Positions 1 to 6,985 of a stretch of 18,099 bases of DNA are shown piece after piece (the first letter of the stretch is position 1; every line of letters begins with the position of its first letter). The notes below the pieces were generated by a model. It was not told the DNA's origin and ran no database searches. It saw nothing but the letters and a program-made list of their open reading frames with translations. The position numbers were made by a program, and so were the translations under genes. This DNA is from Rickettsia typhi (GTDB taxonomy: Bacteria; Pseudomonadota; Alphaproteobacteria; Rickettsiales; UBA1997), in assembly GCA_945903615.1 (NCBI GenBank), contig CAMDOL010000015.1:1-18099 (forward strand), read 5' to 3'.

Positions 1-1
1 A

Positions 2-352
2 GCCTTTAAAATTGACAATGCAAAGACCAATACAATCTACCCTTACATTTTAGGAAATGTTGCAGAAAATAGCCAAATCATAACCGATGAACACAAGGCT
101 TATTACTGGCTTCAAGCAAGATACAAGCATCAATCAGTTAATCACTCAAAAGGCGAATATAAGAAAGGTGATAATTTCCACACTAATTCACTTGAGGGAT
201 TTTGGGCAACGATGAAGCGTGGTATCTATGGAATTTATCACCATATCTCAAGCAAATATACTCAAAATTATGTTAATGAATTCTGCTTTAGATATAACAA
301 CAGAGGAAATAAAGGGATGTTTGATTTAGTGTTGGTACAGGCTATTTTGTAA
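2..352 (+). mobile_element. IS1595-family (ISXO2-like) transposase, 3' fragment
   Basis: An open frame runs in from the window edge and gives about 116 residues before a TAA stop. It is the C-terminal part of an ISXO2-type DDE transposase. The segment ITDEHKAY carries the second catalytic Asp. HTNSLEGFWATMKRG carries the Asn and catalytic Glu region. YHHISSKY and NEFCFRYNNR match the family's typical ending. The first catalytic Asp and the N-terminal zinc-binding domain lie outside the window, so it cannot be judged whether the element is intact. The frame has no early ATG inside the window because the start is upstream. The right end of the element should lie shortly after the stop, but I could not define its terminal repeat. 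Family assignment is from recognised motifs, with high certainty. Confidence 0.88.
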
Positions 353-385
353 GCTGATTGAAATTTAAAGGTAAGTCTATAAAGT

Positions 386-415
386 AAAAAAGCCCCGCTA
401 CGAACGGGGCTTTTT
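386..415. terminator. strong bidirectional intrinsic terminator
   Basis: A perfect GC-rich stem GCCCCG/CGGGGC (392-397 with 405-410) with a 7-base loop is flanked by AAAAA on the left and TTTTT on the right. It can therefore work on either strand. It would end transcription from the transposase on the plus strand and from the membrane-protein gene at 540-1079 on the minus strand. Confidence 0.85.
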
Positions 416-539
416 AATAACAACTCAAAGTAATTTCTATGACAATTTATAGCCCCGCGTTGCTGAAAAAGCAAGCCAAAAGTCTTTCTGGGAAAGATAA
501 GGAAATTCAAATAGATCCGCCAGAAAAAGAAACAAAAAG

Positions 540-1079
540 TCAATAAAGCCAAGCCATTGCAAGAAAAATTATTACTGAAATTATCAATACAAAAACTGCT
601 AAGTTGATGCACAGCTTTATAGTTTTTGCTTTACTTTGGTTATCTGCCAAATTGTCAGTAATTTGTCTTTGTAGAGTAGTTAAATAAGCAGTTATTATTT
701 TTTCAAACTTCTGTTTACATATTTCTTTTTTTAATAACTTTGCAGGCTCATTGCCAAGAGGATAATAACTTAACGGCATAGCTTTTCTTAAAGCTAGACA
801 AATCAATAAAAGGTTGGATAAGAGATAAAAAATTACTGGTAATAATAAATTTATATTTATTGTAAAAGGAACTTTGTAATCGTATTTTACAAAAATATAA
901 CCAATAGAAGCAGTAATTGCCGCTATAAAATAACCAATAATAAAAATGCTTTTCTTATCTAAACTATCAGAGCATTCGATTGATGATTTTAACCTATCTT
1001 TTGATTCTTTTAAGATAAAATCTAACTTCTCATTTGTTAGGATGGAGTAGTCTTCTATATCGTGTTTCCAGTGCGCCAT
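540..1079 (-). CDS. orphan membrane protein with three predicted TM helices
   Basis: I do not recognise a named family for this 179-residue protein. Residues 1-42 are charged and helical, ending in a Ser-Asp-Ser-Leu-Asp-Lys-Lys stretch directly before TM1 (about 44-64). TM2 is about 77-98. A charged helical stretch (about 112-154) precedes TM3 (155-178) at the C-terminus. An amphipathic helix leading into 'LDxK' plus TM, and an N/K-rich helix before a last TM, loosely recalls the small multi-TM effector proteins of the SLATT or Pycsar (DUF5706) type seen in phage-defence loci. That likeness is by eye only. No sensor, nuclease or cyclase gene lies beside it, so a defence role is speculative. 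The gene stands alone between an IS remnant with a terminator and a 400-base non-coding gap. The start is ATG with no clear Shine-Dalgarno sequence. Confidence 0.6.
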   Translation of the reverse strand: MAHWKHDIEDYSILTNEKLDFILKESKDRLKSSIECSDSLDKKSIFIIGYFIAAITASIGYIFVKYDYKVPFTININLLLPVIFYLLSNLLLICLALRKAMPLSYYPLGNEPAKLLKKEICKQKFEKIITAYLTTLQRQITDNLADNQSKAKTIKLCINLAVFVLIISVIIFLAMAWLY

Positions 1080-1493
1080 AAATTTGTTTAGTGGTTAATA
1101 ATTCAATTTTATTCCCTTAAGTTAATAACTAAATCATTTTGTTTTCAAGTTGTTTTATCCTTGAGGGGATAATTGCCTTTTTTTTAAAAATATCACAATT
1201 TATTACAAGATAATAAAATCACTGATATCACAACCACTATTAACGCCACATAATACCAATATTTTTCTCTTATAAATCCAATTTCCACAAGCTAAAACCC
1301 AATCATCAAAAACAGACATAAGAAAAATCTTCAAACAATCTAGACTTAAACTCAAACAAATATAAATTGAACAATTGTCATTTGCACAGTTTTTGGAATA
1401 TGGTAAAAATATTTACCAAAAAGACGAAGCTTGAAGATGAAGTTATATTGAATATTTAAAAGTGGGAAATGGTATTGGATTAGACCTAAAGCC
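1080..1493. other. non-coding gap, no gene seen
   Basis: No convincing gene was found on either strand. The stretch is very AT-rich. It holds a weak hairpin TTATCC/GGATAA (1155-1172) followed a few bases later by a T run. A small palindrome of the type GGTAAA/TTTACC lies near 1401-1416. GGAAATGGTAT occurs at 1465-1475, a core also found in the palindrome at 17812-17857. The short open stretches here have no recognisable protein motif. It may be decayed sequence next to the IS. Confidence 0.5.
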
Positions 1494-2618
1494 TTACCAA
1501 GCTTTATTACAAGACTTCAAAACCTCTTCCATCCTACCTTCCCACATTTGCTGAATCACAATATTAGCACGATAATCTTTTATTGTTCTTAGATCAATTT
1601 GACAAGGAAATTCATTTACAAAATAACTCTTGCTAAAATTATCCGCTAAAAAATACATCATATTATCGCTAAAAGAATCTTTATAAGAAAACAATATTGG
1701 CAAGGTTTTGTTAATGTTAGTAAAAAAAGTTGGCTTATGAAAACGCTGGTCAGATTTGGGTTCAATACGAGAATAGTTAAATGGTGATTTGGGAATTAAA
1801 TCATATTCAAAATCATAATCTAATTTTAAATTCATAATATCAGCAATGTCACCAGATTTAATTTCGCCATTTTGAAATAAAAACTGATCTTTGCTGCGAG
1901 CTTTTAAATTGGAATGATTTTTGGCTAAAAAATTGATTACTTCCAAATAGCCATAATAAGCACCAATCCTATTCCAATGAGTATCAGTTTTATAATAAAT
2001 TTCTTGCGGCTCTTTGGCTTTCGCTTGCAAAATTACCGCTCTTAAATCAATAATTGGAAAATTTGGAGATTGCTTTTTAAGTTCAGATAAAAACTGATCT
2101 AGCCTTTTATTATCTGGCTTAGATTTAATATAATCGGGCAAAAATTCTGGGTAAATTGTTGATTTATCTGCCGCAATCACCAACACATAATCAATATTAT
2201 TTTTCTTTAAAGTTTGCCAATTTTGGATCAAAGCTTTCACGCCATTTGCTAAAACTTTTTGATCATAAAATATTTTTCCCTCGGCATCAGCCAGCGAATT
2301 GTAATTATCAAAATAAAGCCAGCCATCCTTGCCAATCAAAGCGCGCTCTGATGGCGATTGATTAAAAATATTATCCATTATTTTGCTATTCATATTAATT
2401 AAGGTTTTACGAAAACCAAAATTATCATTGTAGAAATTTTCAAAATTTTTTGGATAAGAGGTAAGATCGGATAAATTTTTTGGCAATTCGAGCTTAGAGG
2501 CCAGAGTTCTTTTTTCAAATAACTCTTTTATAGGAGAAAAGTTAAAAACATTATCTAAAGTTGGAGTCAGCAAGATTAATAAAAAAATTGTGATTAGAAA
2601 ATAATTAAATTTTTTCAT
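1494..2618 (-). CDS. AlgX/AlgJ-like SGNH acetyltransferase (polymer O-acetylation)
   Basis: Likely a periplasmic, membrane-anchored acetyltransferase that moves an acetyl or acyl group, delivered by the MBOAT partner, onto an exported polymer. From the ATG the product is 374 residues, close to AlgJ length. The N-terminal hydrophobic segment (about 5-20) is a signal anchor. GKDGWLYF (about 96-103) is the usual early family motif. DTHWNRIGAYYGY carries the catalytic Asp212 and His214, and YKDSFSD (about 312-318) is the expected nucleophile-Ser region. The C-terminal alginate-binding module of AlgX is absent. Start choice: a TTG at 2624 in the same frame would overlap the preceding stop (2621-2623) and give two more residues. 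The ATG at 2618, just after that stop, looks more natural. Either way it is translationally coupled to the MBOAT gene. The polymer substrate is unknown. Confidence 0.85.
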   Translation of the reverse strand: MKKFNYFLITIFLLILLTPTLDNVFNFSPIKELFEKRTLASKLELPKNLSDLTSYPKNFENFYNDNFGFRKTLINMNSKIMDNIFNQSPSERALIGKDGWLYFDNYNSLADAEGKIFYDQKVLANGVKALIQNWQTLKKNNIDYVLVIAADKSTIYPEFLPDYIKSKPDNKRLDQFLSELKKQSPNFPIIDLRAVILQAKAKEPQEIYYKTDTHWNRIGAYYGYLEVINFLAKNHSNLKARSKDQFLFQNGEIKSGDIADIMNLKLDYDFEYDLIPKSPFNYSRIEPKSDQRFHKPTFFTNINKTLPILFSYKDSFSDNMMYFLADNFSKSYFVNEFPCQIDLRTIKDYRANIVIQQMWEGRMEEVLKSCNKAW

Positions 2619-2620
2619 TA

Positions 2621-4183
2621 TCAAAATTGAAAATAGATAAACGGATTATGAGTTCCTGCTGCAAGGCGTATTATGGCTAGAAGTAAGATTAGGATTAAGA
2701 ATGTATCTCTAAAAATATAAATTAATATTCTTTTACCATTCTTTCCAAAATCCATCTTTAGAAACGGCAGTCGTCTCAATATCGATTCTGACTCTCGCCA
2801 TAACAATGCCGCTACTTTAATATTATTTTTGCGCGCAAAAATTGGCATCGAAATCAAAATCGCAATTGCAAAAACCACCAAATTAAAATGATTGAAAACC
2901 AATATCGCAACATCACTGGGAATTGCGTGGAAGAAATCAAAATTCACAAACATCGCTTTTAGATAAGCAATTGAATAAGGCAAATCTGGACTGCGGAAAA
3001 ATACCCAACCAACCATCACGATCAACAAGGTATAAAAGTGAGAAATGATTTTTTTACTTTCAATAAAATCACCAAATTTGGTACGCTCTAAAACCAAAAA
3101 AACTCCGTGAAATAACCCCCAAATCACAAAATTCCAACTGGCTCCATGCCAAAATCCACAGAGCAAGAATACTAAAACTAAATTAAAATATTGCCTGGCA
3201 ACAGAGCAGCGATTGCCGCCAAGCGGAATATATAAATAGTCACGAAACCATGAGGAAAGTGAGATGTGCCATCTGCGCCAAAATTCTTTTATGGATTTTG
3301 AGATATATGGATAGTTGAAATTTTCTAAGAATTTAAAACCAAAAATTCGTGCCATACCAATTGCCATATCGGAATATCCTGAGAAATCAAAAAATATTTG
3401 TAGAGTGTAACAAGCCACACCAATCCACGCTAAACTAAATGAAAGTTGATCAGCAGGAAGTGCAAAAATATGATCAGCAATTTCACCAAGGGGATTGGCG
3501 ATGATAACTTTTTTTGCCAAACCAACAATAAATCTTCTGATGCCATACACGACAAAAAGCGGATTATGGCGACGCTTTCTAACATCAAGCTGCTTGTTGA
3601 TAGTATTGTAACGCACAATCGGCCCCGCGACTAGTTGCGGGAAAAGCGAGATATAAAGTGCTAGATCAAAAATATTTTTTTGTGGACGAACTTTGCCGCG
3701 ATAAATATCAATGATGTAGGAAATTGAATGGAAAGTGAAAAAAGAAATGCCGATTGGTAAATGAACCTTGTCAATCGTGATTTTAAAGCTAGAAAAAATT
3801 GCCAGAATATCATTTAAATTATTCACCAAAAAATTAGCATATTTGAAATAGCCAAGCAGCACAAGGTTGAAAGCGATGGCAAAAAACAATACCGCCCGCT
3901 TCTTCATTGCAAGCGAATCGTGGCAATCCAGTTTTTTTATCAAGATTTCAGATTGCCTCGTCGACTCTTCCTTCTTGCAATGAAGGTGTATAAAAATACC
4001 AAAAAAATAATTGGCGATGATAGAAATGATGAGCACAAAAATATATTGCATCTCGCCCCAAGCATAGAAAAATAGACTGGCGATTAATAATAAATAATTG
4101 CGGAAATTTTTTGGGCTGAAAAAATAAGCAATTAAAACTGCTGGAAGAAATAGGAATAGAAATATGTTGGAGCTAAAAACCAT
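2621..4183 (-). CDS. MBOAT-family O-acyltransferase (AlgI/DltB type) with in-frame repeat insertion
   Basis: A polytopic inner-membrane acyltransferase of 520 residues that would pass acyl groups across the membrane to the AlgX/J-like enzyme encoded directly downstream. Family signatures are all present: GISFFTFHSISYIIDIYRG (about 145-163), PQLVAGPIVRY (182-192), FDFSGYSDMAIG (265-276), NYPYISKSIKEFWRRWHISL with conserved His306, DYLYIPLGGNR, and CGFWHGASWNFVIWG with catalytic His346. The start ATG overlaps the dctA stop as TAATG, so translation is probably coupled. Residues about 67-94 are unlike the family: they are charged (HCKKEES...LDCHDSLAMKK), lie in a loop between membrane segments, and are encoded by an inverted-repeat element (see 3902-3985). 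The frame and all key residues are otherwise intact, so the enzyme is probably active. The acyl acceptor is unknown. Confidence 0.92.
   Translation of the reverse strand: MVFSSNIFLFLFLPAVLIAYFFSPKNFRNYLLLIASLFFYAWGEMQYIFVLIISIIANYFFGIFIHLHCKKEESTRQSEILIKKLDCHDSLAMKKRAVLFFAIAFNLVLLGYFKYANFLVNNLNDILAIFSSFKITIDKVHLPIGISFFTFHSISYIIDIYRGKVRPQKNIFDLALYISLFPQLVAGPIVRYNTINKQLDVRKRRHNPLFVVYGIRRFIVGLAKKVIIANPLGEIADHIFALPADQLSFSLAWIGVACYTLQIFFDFSGYSDMAIGMARIFGFKFLENFNYPYISKSIKEFWRRWHISLSSWFRDYLYIPLGGNRCSVARQYFNLVLVFLLCGFWHGASWNFVIWGLFHGVFLVLERTKFGDFIESKKIISHFYTLLIVMVGWVFFRSPDLPYSIAYLKAMFVNFDFFHAIPSDVAILVFNHFNLVVFAIAILISMPIFARKNNIKVAALLWRESESILRRLPFLKMDFGKNGKRILIYIFRDTFLILILLLAIIRLAAGTHNPFIYFQF
3902..3985. 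repeat. palindromic repeat element inserted in frame in the MBOAT gene
   Basis: The ends CTTCATTGCAAG (3902-3913) and CTTGCAATGAAG (3974-3985) are perfect 12-bp inverted repeats. Further in, GGCAATC (3922-3928) pairs with GATTGCC (3951-3957). The arms between are imperfect: the right arm has extra bases, and the loop is AT-rich. The sequence closely resembles the dispersed palindromic repeat of the 'TCATTGCGAGCGAAGC...GCAATCCAG' type known from many bacterial genomes, whose translation gives the familiar 'LDCHDSLAM' string. Here that string is read within the protein. The span is 84 bp, a multiple of three, so it adds 28 codons without a stop. This parallels the Rickettsia palindromic elements that sit inside genes. 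Confidence 0.82.
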
Positions 4184-5418
4184 TATTTTAAAATCTGTTG
4201 TGCTTTTTTTATATCAAAAGCTTTTTCCCATTTGGCAATAGCAATTGTGGCAACGCAATTGCCAATTAGATTAGTGATTGCCCTCGCCTCAGACATAAAG
4301 CGATCAATTCCCAAAATTAGAGTAAGCGCCGCCAAAGGAATAGAATTGGTGACCGATAAAGTTGCCGCCAAAGTTATAAAGCCGCTTCCAGTCACTCCCG
4401 CCGCACCTTTTGAGGTGAGAAGCAAAATGATGATGATTCCCAATTCTTGCGAAAAACTTAAATCAATATTGAGAGCTTGTGAGAGAAAAATAATCGCCAT
4501 CGTAAAATAAATACAGGTGCCATCTAAGTTAAAAGAATATCCAGCCGGAACAACAACGCCAACAACGGATTTTTTGCATCCCAAATTTTCCAATTTTTTC
4601 ATAATTGACGGCAAGGCTGATTCAGAAGATGAGGTGCCCAACACGAGGAAAATTTCTTCCTTGATATATTTCAGTAATTTCCAAATATTTACGCCGCAAA
4701 TTTTTGCAACAATTCCCATCACCACAAAGATAAACAAAGCACAAGTGGCGTAAAAACTAATCATTAAAAATCCCAATTGATTAAGACTGGCAACGCCATA
4801 TTTGCCAATGGTGTAAGACATTGCACCAAAAGCACCAATTGGCGCAAGACGCATCACCATTGCAACGATTTTGAATAAAATTTGAGAGAGTTGTTCAATA
4901 CCAACAATGATATTGGGGCATTGTTTCTCTAGGGCTGATAAGGCAGAGCCAAAAATGATTGAGACGAATAAGATTGGCAAAATTTCACCATTAACAAAAG
5001 CAGAGAAAATTGTGGTTGGAATAATATTTAAAACAAAATCAACAATATGTGAGTCGGCGGCAATTGTGGTATATTGTCGCAACCCTTCAACAGAAAGGGT
5101 TGTAGGATCAATGTTCATTCCAGCCCCAGGTTTAATCAAATGTGCAACCACATATCCAATTACCAACGCAAGAGTTGTCATCACTTCAAAATACATCAGC
5201 ATTTTGAGTCCAAGCCGCCCCATCTCTTTCATATCTTCCATCCCCACCAAGCCAAGCACAATCGTGCAAAAAATGATTGGCCCAATCAGCATTTTGATCA
5301 GCTTGATAAATCCGTCACCCAAAGGCCTCACCAAAACAGCCTGCTCTGGAAAAAAATGCCCAAAAATTATAGCTAAAATAACGGCGATTAGAACTTGGAG
5401 ATAAAGGGATTTGAACAT
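4183..5418 (-). CDS. dctA: C4-dicarboxylate/cation symporter DctA (DAACS family)
   Basis: An inner-membrane secondary transporter that imports C4-dicarboxylates (succinate, fumarate, malate), and possibly acidic amino acids, together with protons or sodium. The 411-residue length is close to the usual DctA size. The SSSESALP hairpin signature is at residues 263-270, followed by GCKKSVVGVVVPAGYSFNLDGT (280-301) with the substrate-binding NLDGT. Then come TSKGAAGVTGSGF and GIDRFMSEARAITNLIGN, all close to DctA rather than GltP. It is the first gene of the unit and overlaps the MBOAT start by one base (TAATG). The start is ATG at 5418. A perfect 18-bp hairpin repeat lies only 26 bp upstream, so its promoter is either within that short space or beyond the repeat. 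Glutamate/aspartate transport cannot be excluded. Confidence 0.93.
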   Translation of the reverse strand: MFKSLYLQVLIAVILAIIFGHFFPEQAVLVRPLGDGFIKLIKMLIGPIIFCTIVLGLVGMEDMKEMGRLGLKMLMYFEVMTTLALVIGYVVAHLIKPGAGMNIDPTTLSVEGLRQYTTIAADSHIVDFVLNIIPTTIFSAFVNGEILPILFVSIIFGSALSALEKQCPNIIVGIEQLSQILFKIVAMVMRLAPIGAFGAMSYTIGKYGVASLNQLGFLMISFYATCALFIFVVMGIVAKICGVNIWKLLKYIKEEIFLVLGTSSSESALPSIMKKLENLGCKKSVVGVVVPAGYSFNLDGTCIYFTMAIIFLSQALNIDLSFSQELGIIIILLLTSKGAAGVTGSGFITLAATLSVTNSIPLAALTLILGIDRFMSEARAITNLIGNCVATIAIAKWEKAFDIKKAQQILK

Positions 5419-5444
5419 AATTTATTTATTTTGCGTTTACAAAT

Positions 5445-5484
5445 ATGGGCACCTCTAAAAATGCTAATTTTTAGAGGTGCCCAT
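5445..5484. repeat. perfect hairpin repeat, GGGCACCTCTAAAA family, copy 1
   Basis: ATGGGCACCTCTAAAAAT (5445-5462) and its exact reverse complement (5467-5484) make an 18-bp stem around the 4-base loop GCTA. Neither side has a T tract, so it is not a classic terminator. The core GGGCACCTCTAAAA recurs at 5813 and, shortened, at 14782. This points to two fused ends of a mobile element or a very short MITE-like repeat. It sits just upstream of dctA. Confidence 0.8.
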
Positions 5485-5496
5485 AAATTGATGCAC

Positions 5497-5617
5497 TATT
5501 GAATTTTCTAACTCCACCCTTCTGCCATCTAAAAAGTTATAAACGCCGCCCTTCACAGCCCAAGGAGTAAAATGGTATGAGAGGAACTCCTAAAAATAAA
5601 TATTGAATTTTCTAACT
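5497..5617. repeat. pair of 17-bp direct repeats flanking scrambled sequence
   Basis: TATTGAATTTTCTAACT occurs at 5497-5513 and again at 5601-5617, 104 bp apart. On the minus strand the second copy encodes the VRKFN segment of the toxin fragment. The sequence between them shows an open minus-strand stretch (WAVKGGVYNFLDGRR...) that runs into the hairpin repeat and has no start. The pair looks like the trace of an insertion or recombination event that broke the toxin gene. Confidence 0.6.
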
Positions 5618-5781
5618 ATTAAAACTGGACGAGAAAAATATTCATTTTTACCATTTGCTTCCGAACCAACATTTAAACCAATGCTGCACCACCAAATATC
5701 TTGCTCTTTGAAAAGAATTAATTTTTGGGTTTTATCTAAATTTTGCTTCAGAACACTCCATTCATCAAAGTTCTTTTCCAT
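5590..5781 (-). pseudogene. PemK/MazF-family toxin, N-terminal fragment (frameshifted)
   Basis: The 63-residue product matches the start of a PemK/MazF-type endoribonuclease toxin subgroup. An FDEW...K lead helix is followed by FKEQDIWWCSIGLNVGSEANGK and then SRPVLIVRKFN, the family's first beta-barrel strands. Family members are roughly twice as long or more. The frame stops at TAG right after VRKFNIYF. In the next frame the sequence continues as FLGVPL, which is the expected family continuation, so one T appears to have been lost from a run (now five Ts). The likeness ends shortly after that, at the scrambled stretch between the 17-bp direct repeats. No antitoxin gene is seen beside it. It is almost certainly a dead remnant flanked by copies of the GGGCACCTCTAAAA repeat. 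Confidence 0.75.
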
Positions 5782-5812
5782 AATTTTTGGGTTTTTGGGT
5801 GGTTAAAATTAA

Positions 5813-5835
5813 GGGCACCTCTAAAAGTTAGCTAA
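5813..5835. repeat. GGGCACCTCTAAAA repeat, copy 2 (solo end at purL breakpoint)
   Basis: GGGCACCTCTAAAAGTTAGC matches one arm of the hairpin at 5445-5484, including the following TTAGC-like bases. It lies only about 8 bp beyond the premature purL stop, so the element end very probably marks the breakpoint that removed the second half of purL. Confidence 0.65.
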
Positions 5836-5842
5836 ATCTAAA

Positions 5843-6982
5843 TTAAATCCAAGGACGATCATATTCTGGAGCGCTTTCTGATAAAGGCTGGGAAGGAATG
5901 TCGGCATAAATTTTGCCATTCATTTTCAAAACCACTCTGCCAGTGTCAGTTACAATTCCAATCACAGCAAAATCAAGCCCCCATTTTTCAAAAACATTTC
6001 TGGCAAAATCTTCTTTCTCTGGCTTGATAATCATCAACATTCTTTCTTGGCTTTCAGAGAGCATTATTTCATATGGGGTCATTCCAGTTTCACGCATTGG
6101 AACTTTTTCTAAATTAAGCTCAACTCCAGTTCCGCCTTTGCCAGACATTTCAAAAGATGAGGAGGTTAAGCCTGCCGCGCCCATATCTTGAATTGATAAA
6201 ATGCAATCAGATTGCATTAATTCTTGACAAGCTTCGAGCAATAATTTTTCCGTGAATGGGTCACCAACTTGCACAGTTGGGCGCTTATCTTCATCACCTT
6301 CTTTGAATTCGTCAGATGCCATAACTGCGCCGTTAATTCCGTCTCTTCCAGTTTTTGATCCAACATAAACAACGCTGGCACCAACTTGGCTCGCCGCAGA
6401 ATAGAAAATTTTATCAGCATCAACCAAGCCAACATTCATCGCATTCACTAAGATATTTCCATTATAACTTTTATCAAAAGTAATTTCTCCACCAACAGTT
6501 GGAACGCCAATGCAATTTCCATATCCACCAACCCCAGAAACAACGCCGTTAACCAGTTGCTTTGTTTTTGGGTGATTGATATCTCCAAATCTCAGGGAAT
6601 TTAGATTGGCAATTGGGCGCGCTCCCATTGTAAAGACATCGCGCAGAATGCCACCAACACCGGTTGCCGCACCTTGATAAGGTTCAATAAAAGATGGATG
6701 GTTGTGGCTTTCCATTTTAAAAACTACCGCCTGATTATCACCAATATCAATGATTCCAGCATTTTCTCCGGGTCCACAAATCACCCATGGCGCTTTGGTA
6801 TGCATAGTTTTTAGCCATTTCTTGGTTGATTTATATGAGCAATGCTCTGACCACATTGCTGAGAAAATTCCAAGTTCTGTAAAGCTTGGCTCGCGACCTA
6901 AAATGCCTAAAATTTTTTGATATTCTTCTTCGGTTAGGTTGTGATCTTTGATTAATTTTGGAGTGATTTTTGGTTCAGTCAT
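5843..6982 (-). CDS. purL: phosphoribosylformylglycinamidine synthase PurL, C-terminally truncated
   Basis: PurL converts FGAR, glutamine-derived ammonia and ATP to FGAM in purine synthesis. The visible 379 residues are an excellent N-terminal half. They include [17 protein letters not shown] (41-57, active-site His47), KMESHNHPS (89-97, His93/His95), [16 protein letters not shown] (110-125), [14 protein letters not shown] and [15 protein letters not shown]. Small PurL proteins of related bacteria are about 700-740 residues, with a second AIRS-like pair of domains after a PEYDRPW linker. Here the frame stops with TAA directly after PEYDRPWI, that is, exactly at the mid-protein junction. A repeat copy (5813) follows. 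The missing half is not in the next 1.6 kb. The product is probably inactive unless the other half is encoded elsewhere as a separate chain. It lies 3 bp after the M23 gene, so it is co-transcribed. The start is ATG. Confidence 0.85.
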   Translation of the reverse strand: MTEPKITPKLIKDHNLTEEEYQKILGILGREPSFTELGIFSAMWSEHCSYKSTKKWLKTMHTKAPWVICGPGENAGIIDIGDNQAVVFKMESHNHPSFIEPYQGAATGVGGILRDVFTMGARPIANLNSLRFGDINHPKTKQLVNGVVSGVGGYGNCIGVPTVGGEITFDKSYNGNILVNAMNVGLVDADKIFYSAASQVGASVVYVGSKTGRDGINGAVMASDEFKEGDEDKRPTVQVGDPFTEKLLLEACQELMQSDCILSIQDMGAAGLTSSSFEMSGKGGTGVELNLEKVPMRETGMTPYEIMLSESQERMLMIIKPEKEDFARNVFEKWGLDFAVIGIVTDTGRVVLKMNGKIYADIPSQPLSESAPEYDRPWI

Positions 6983-6985
6983 TTT

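Noticed and set aside
268..612. Minus-strand open frame of 114 codons
   Set aside because: It overlaps the transposase end, the terminator and the membrane-protein gene, and its product is Phe/Leu/Asn-rich with no motif. It is a shadow.
1155..1172. Hairpin TTATCC/GGATAA before a T run, as a terminator
   Set aside because: The stem is short and AT-rich, and the T run begins several bases away, so it is too weak to call.
4907..5404. Plus-strand open frame of 165 codons opposite dctA
   Set aside because: The dctA frame has full family motifs; the antisense product is featureless and due to codon bias.
5445..5484. Hairpin as an intrinsic terminator for the toxin fragment
   Set aside because: There is no T tract on either strand, and its core recurs elsewhere, so a mobile-repeat origin fits better.
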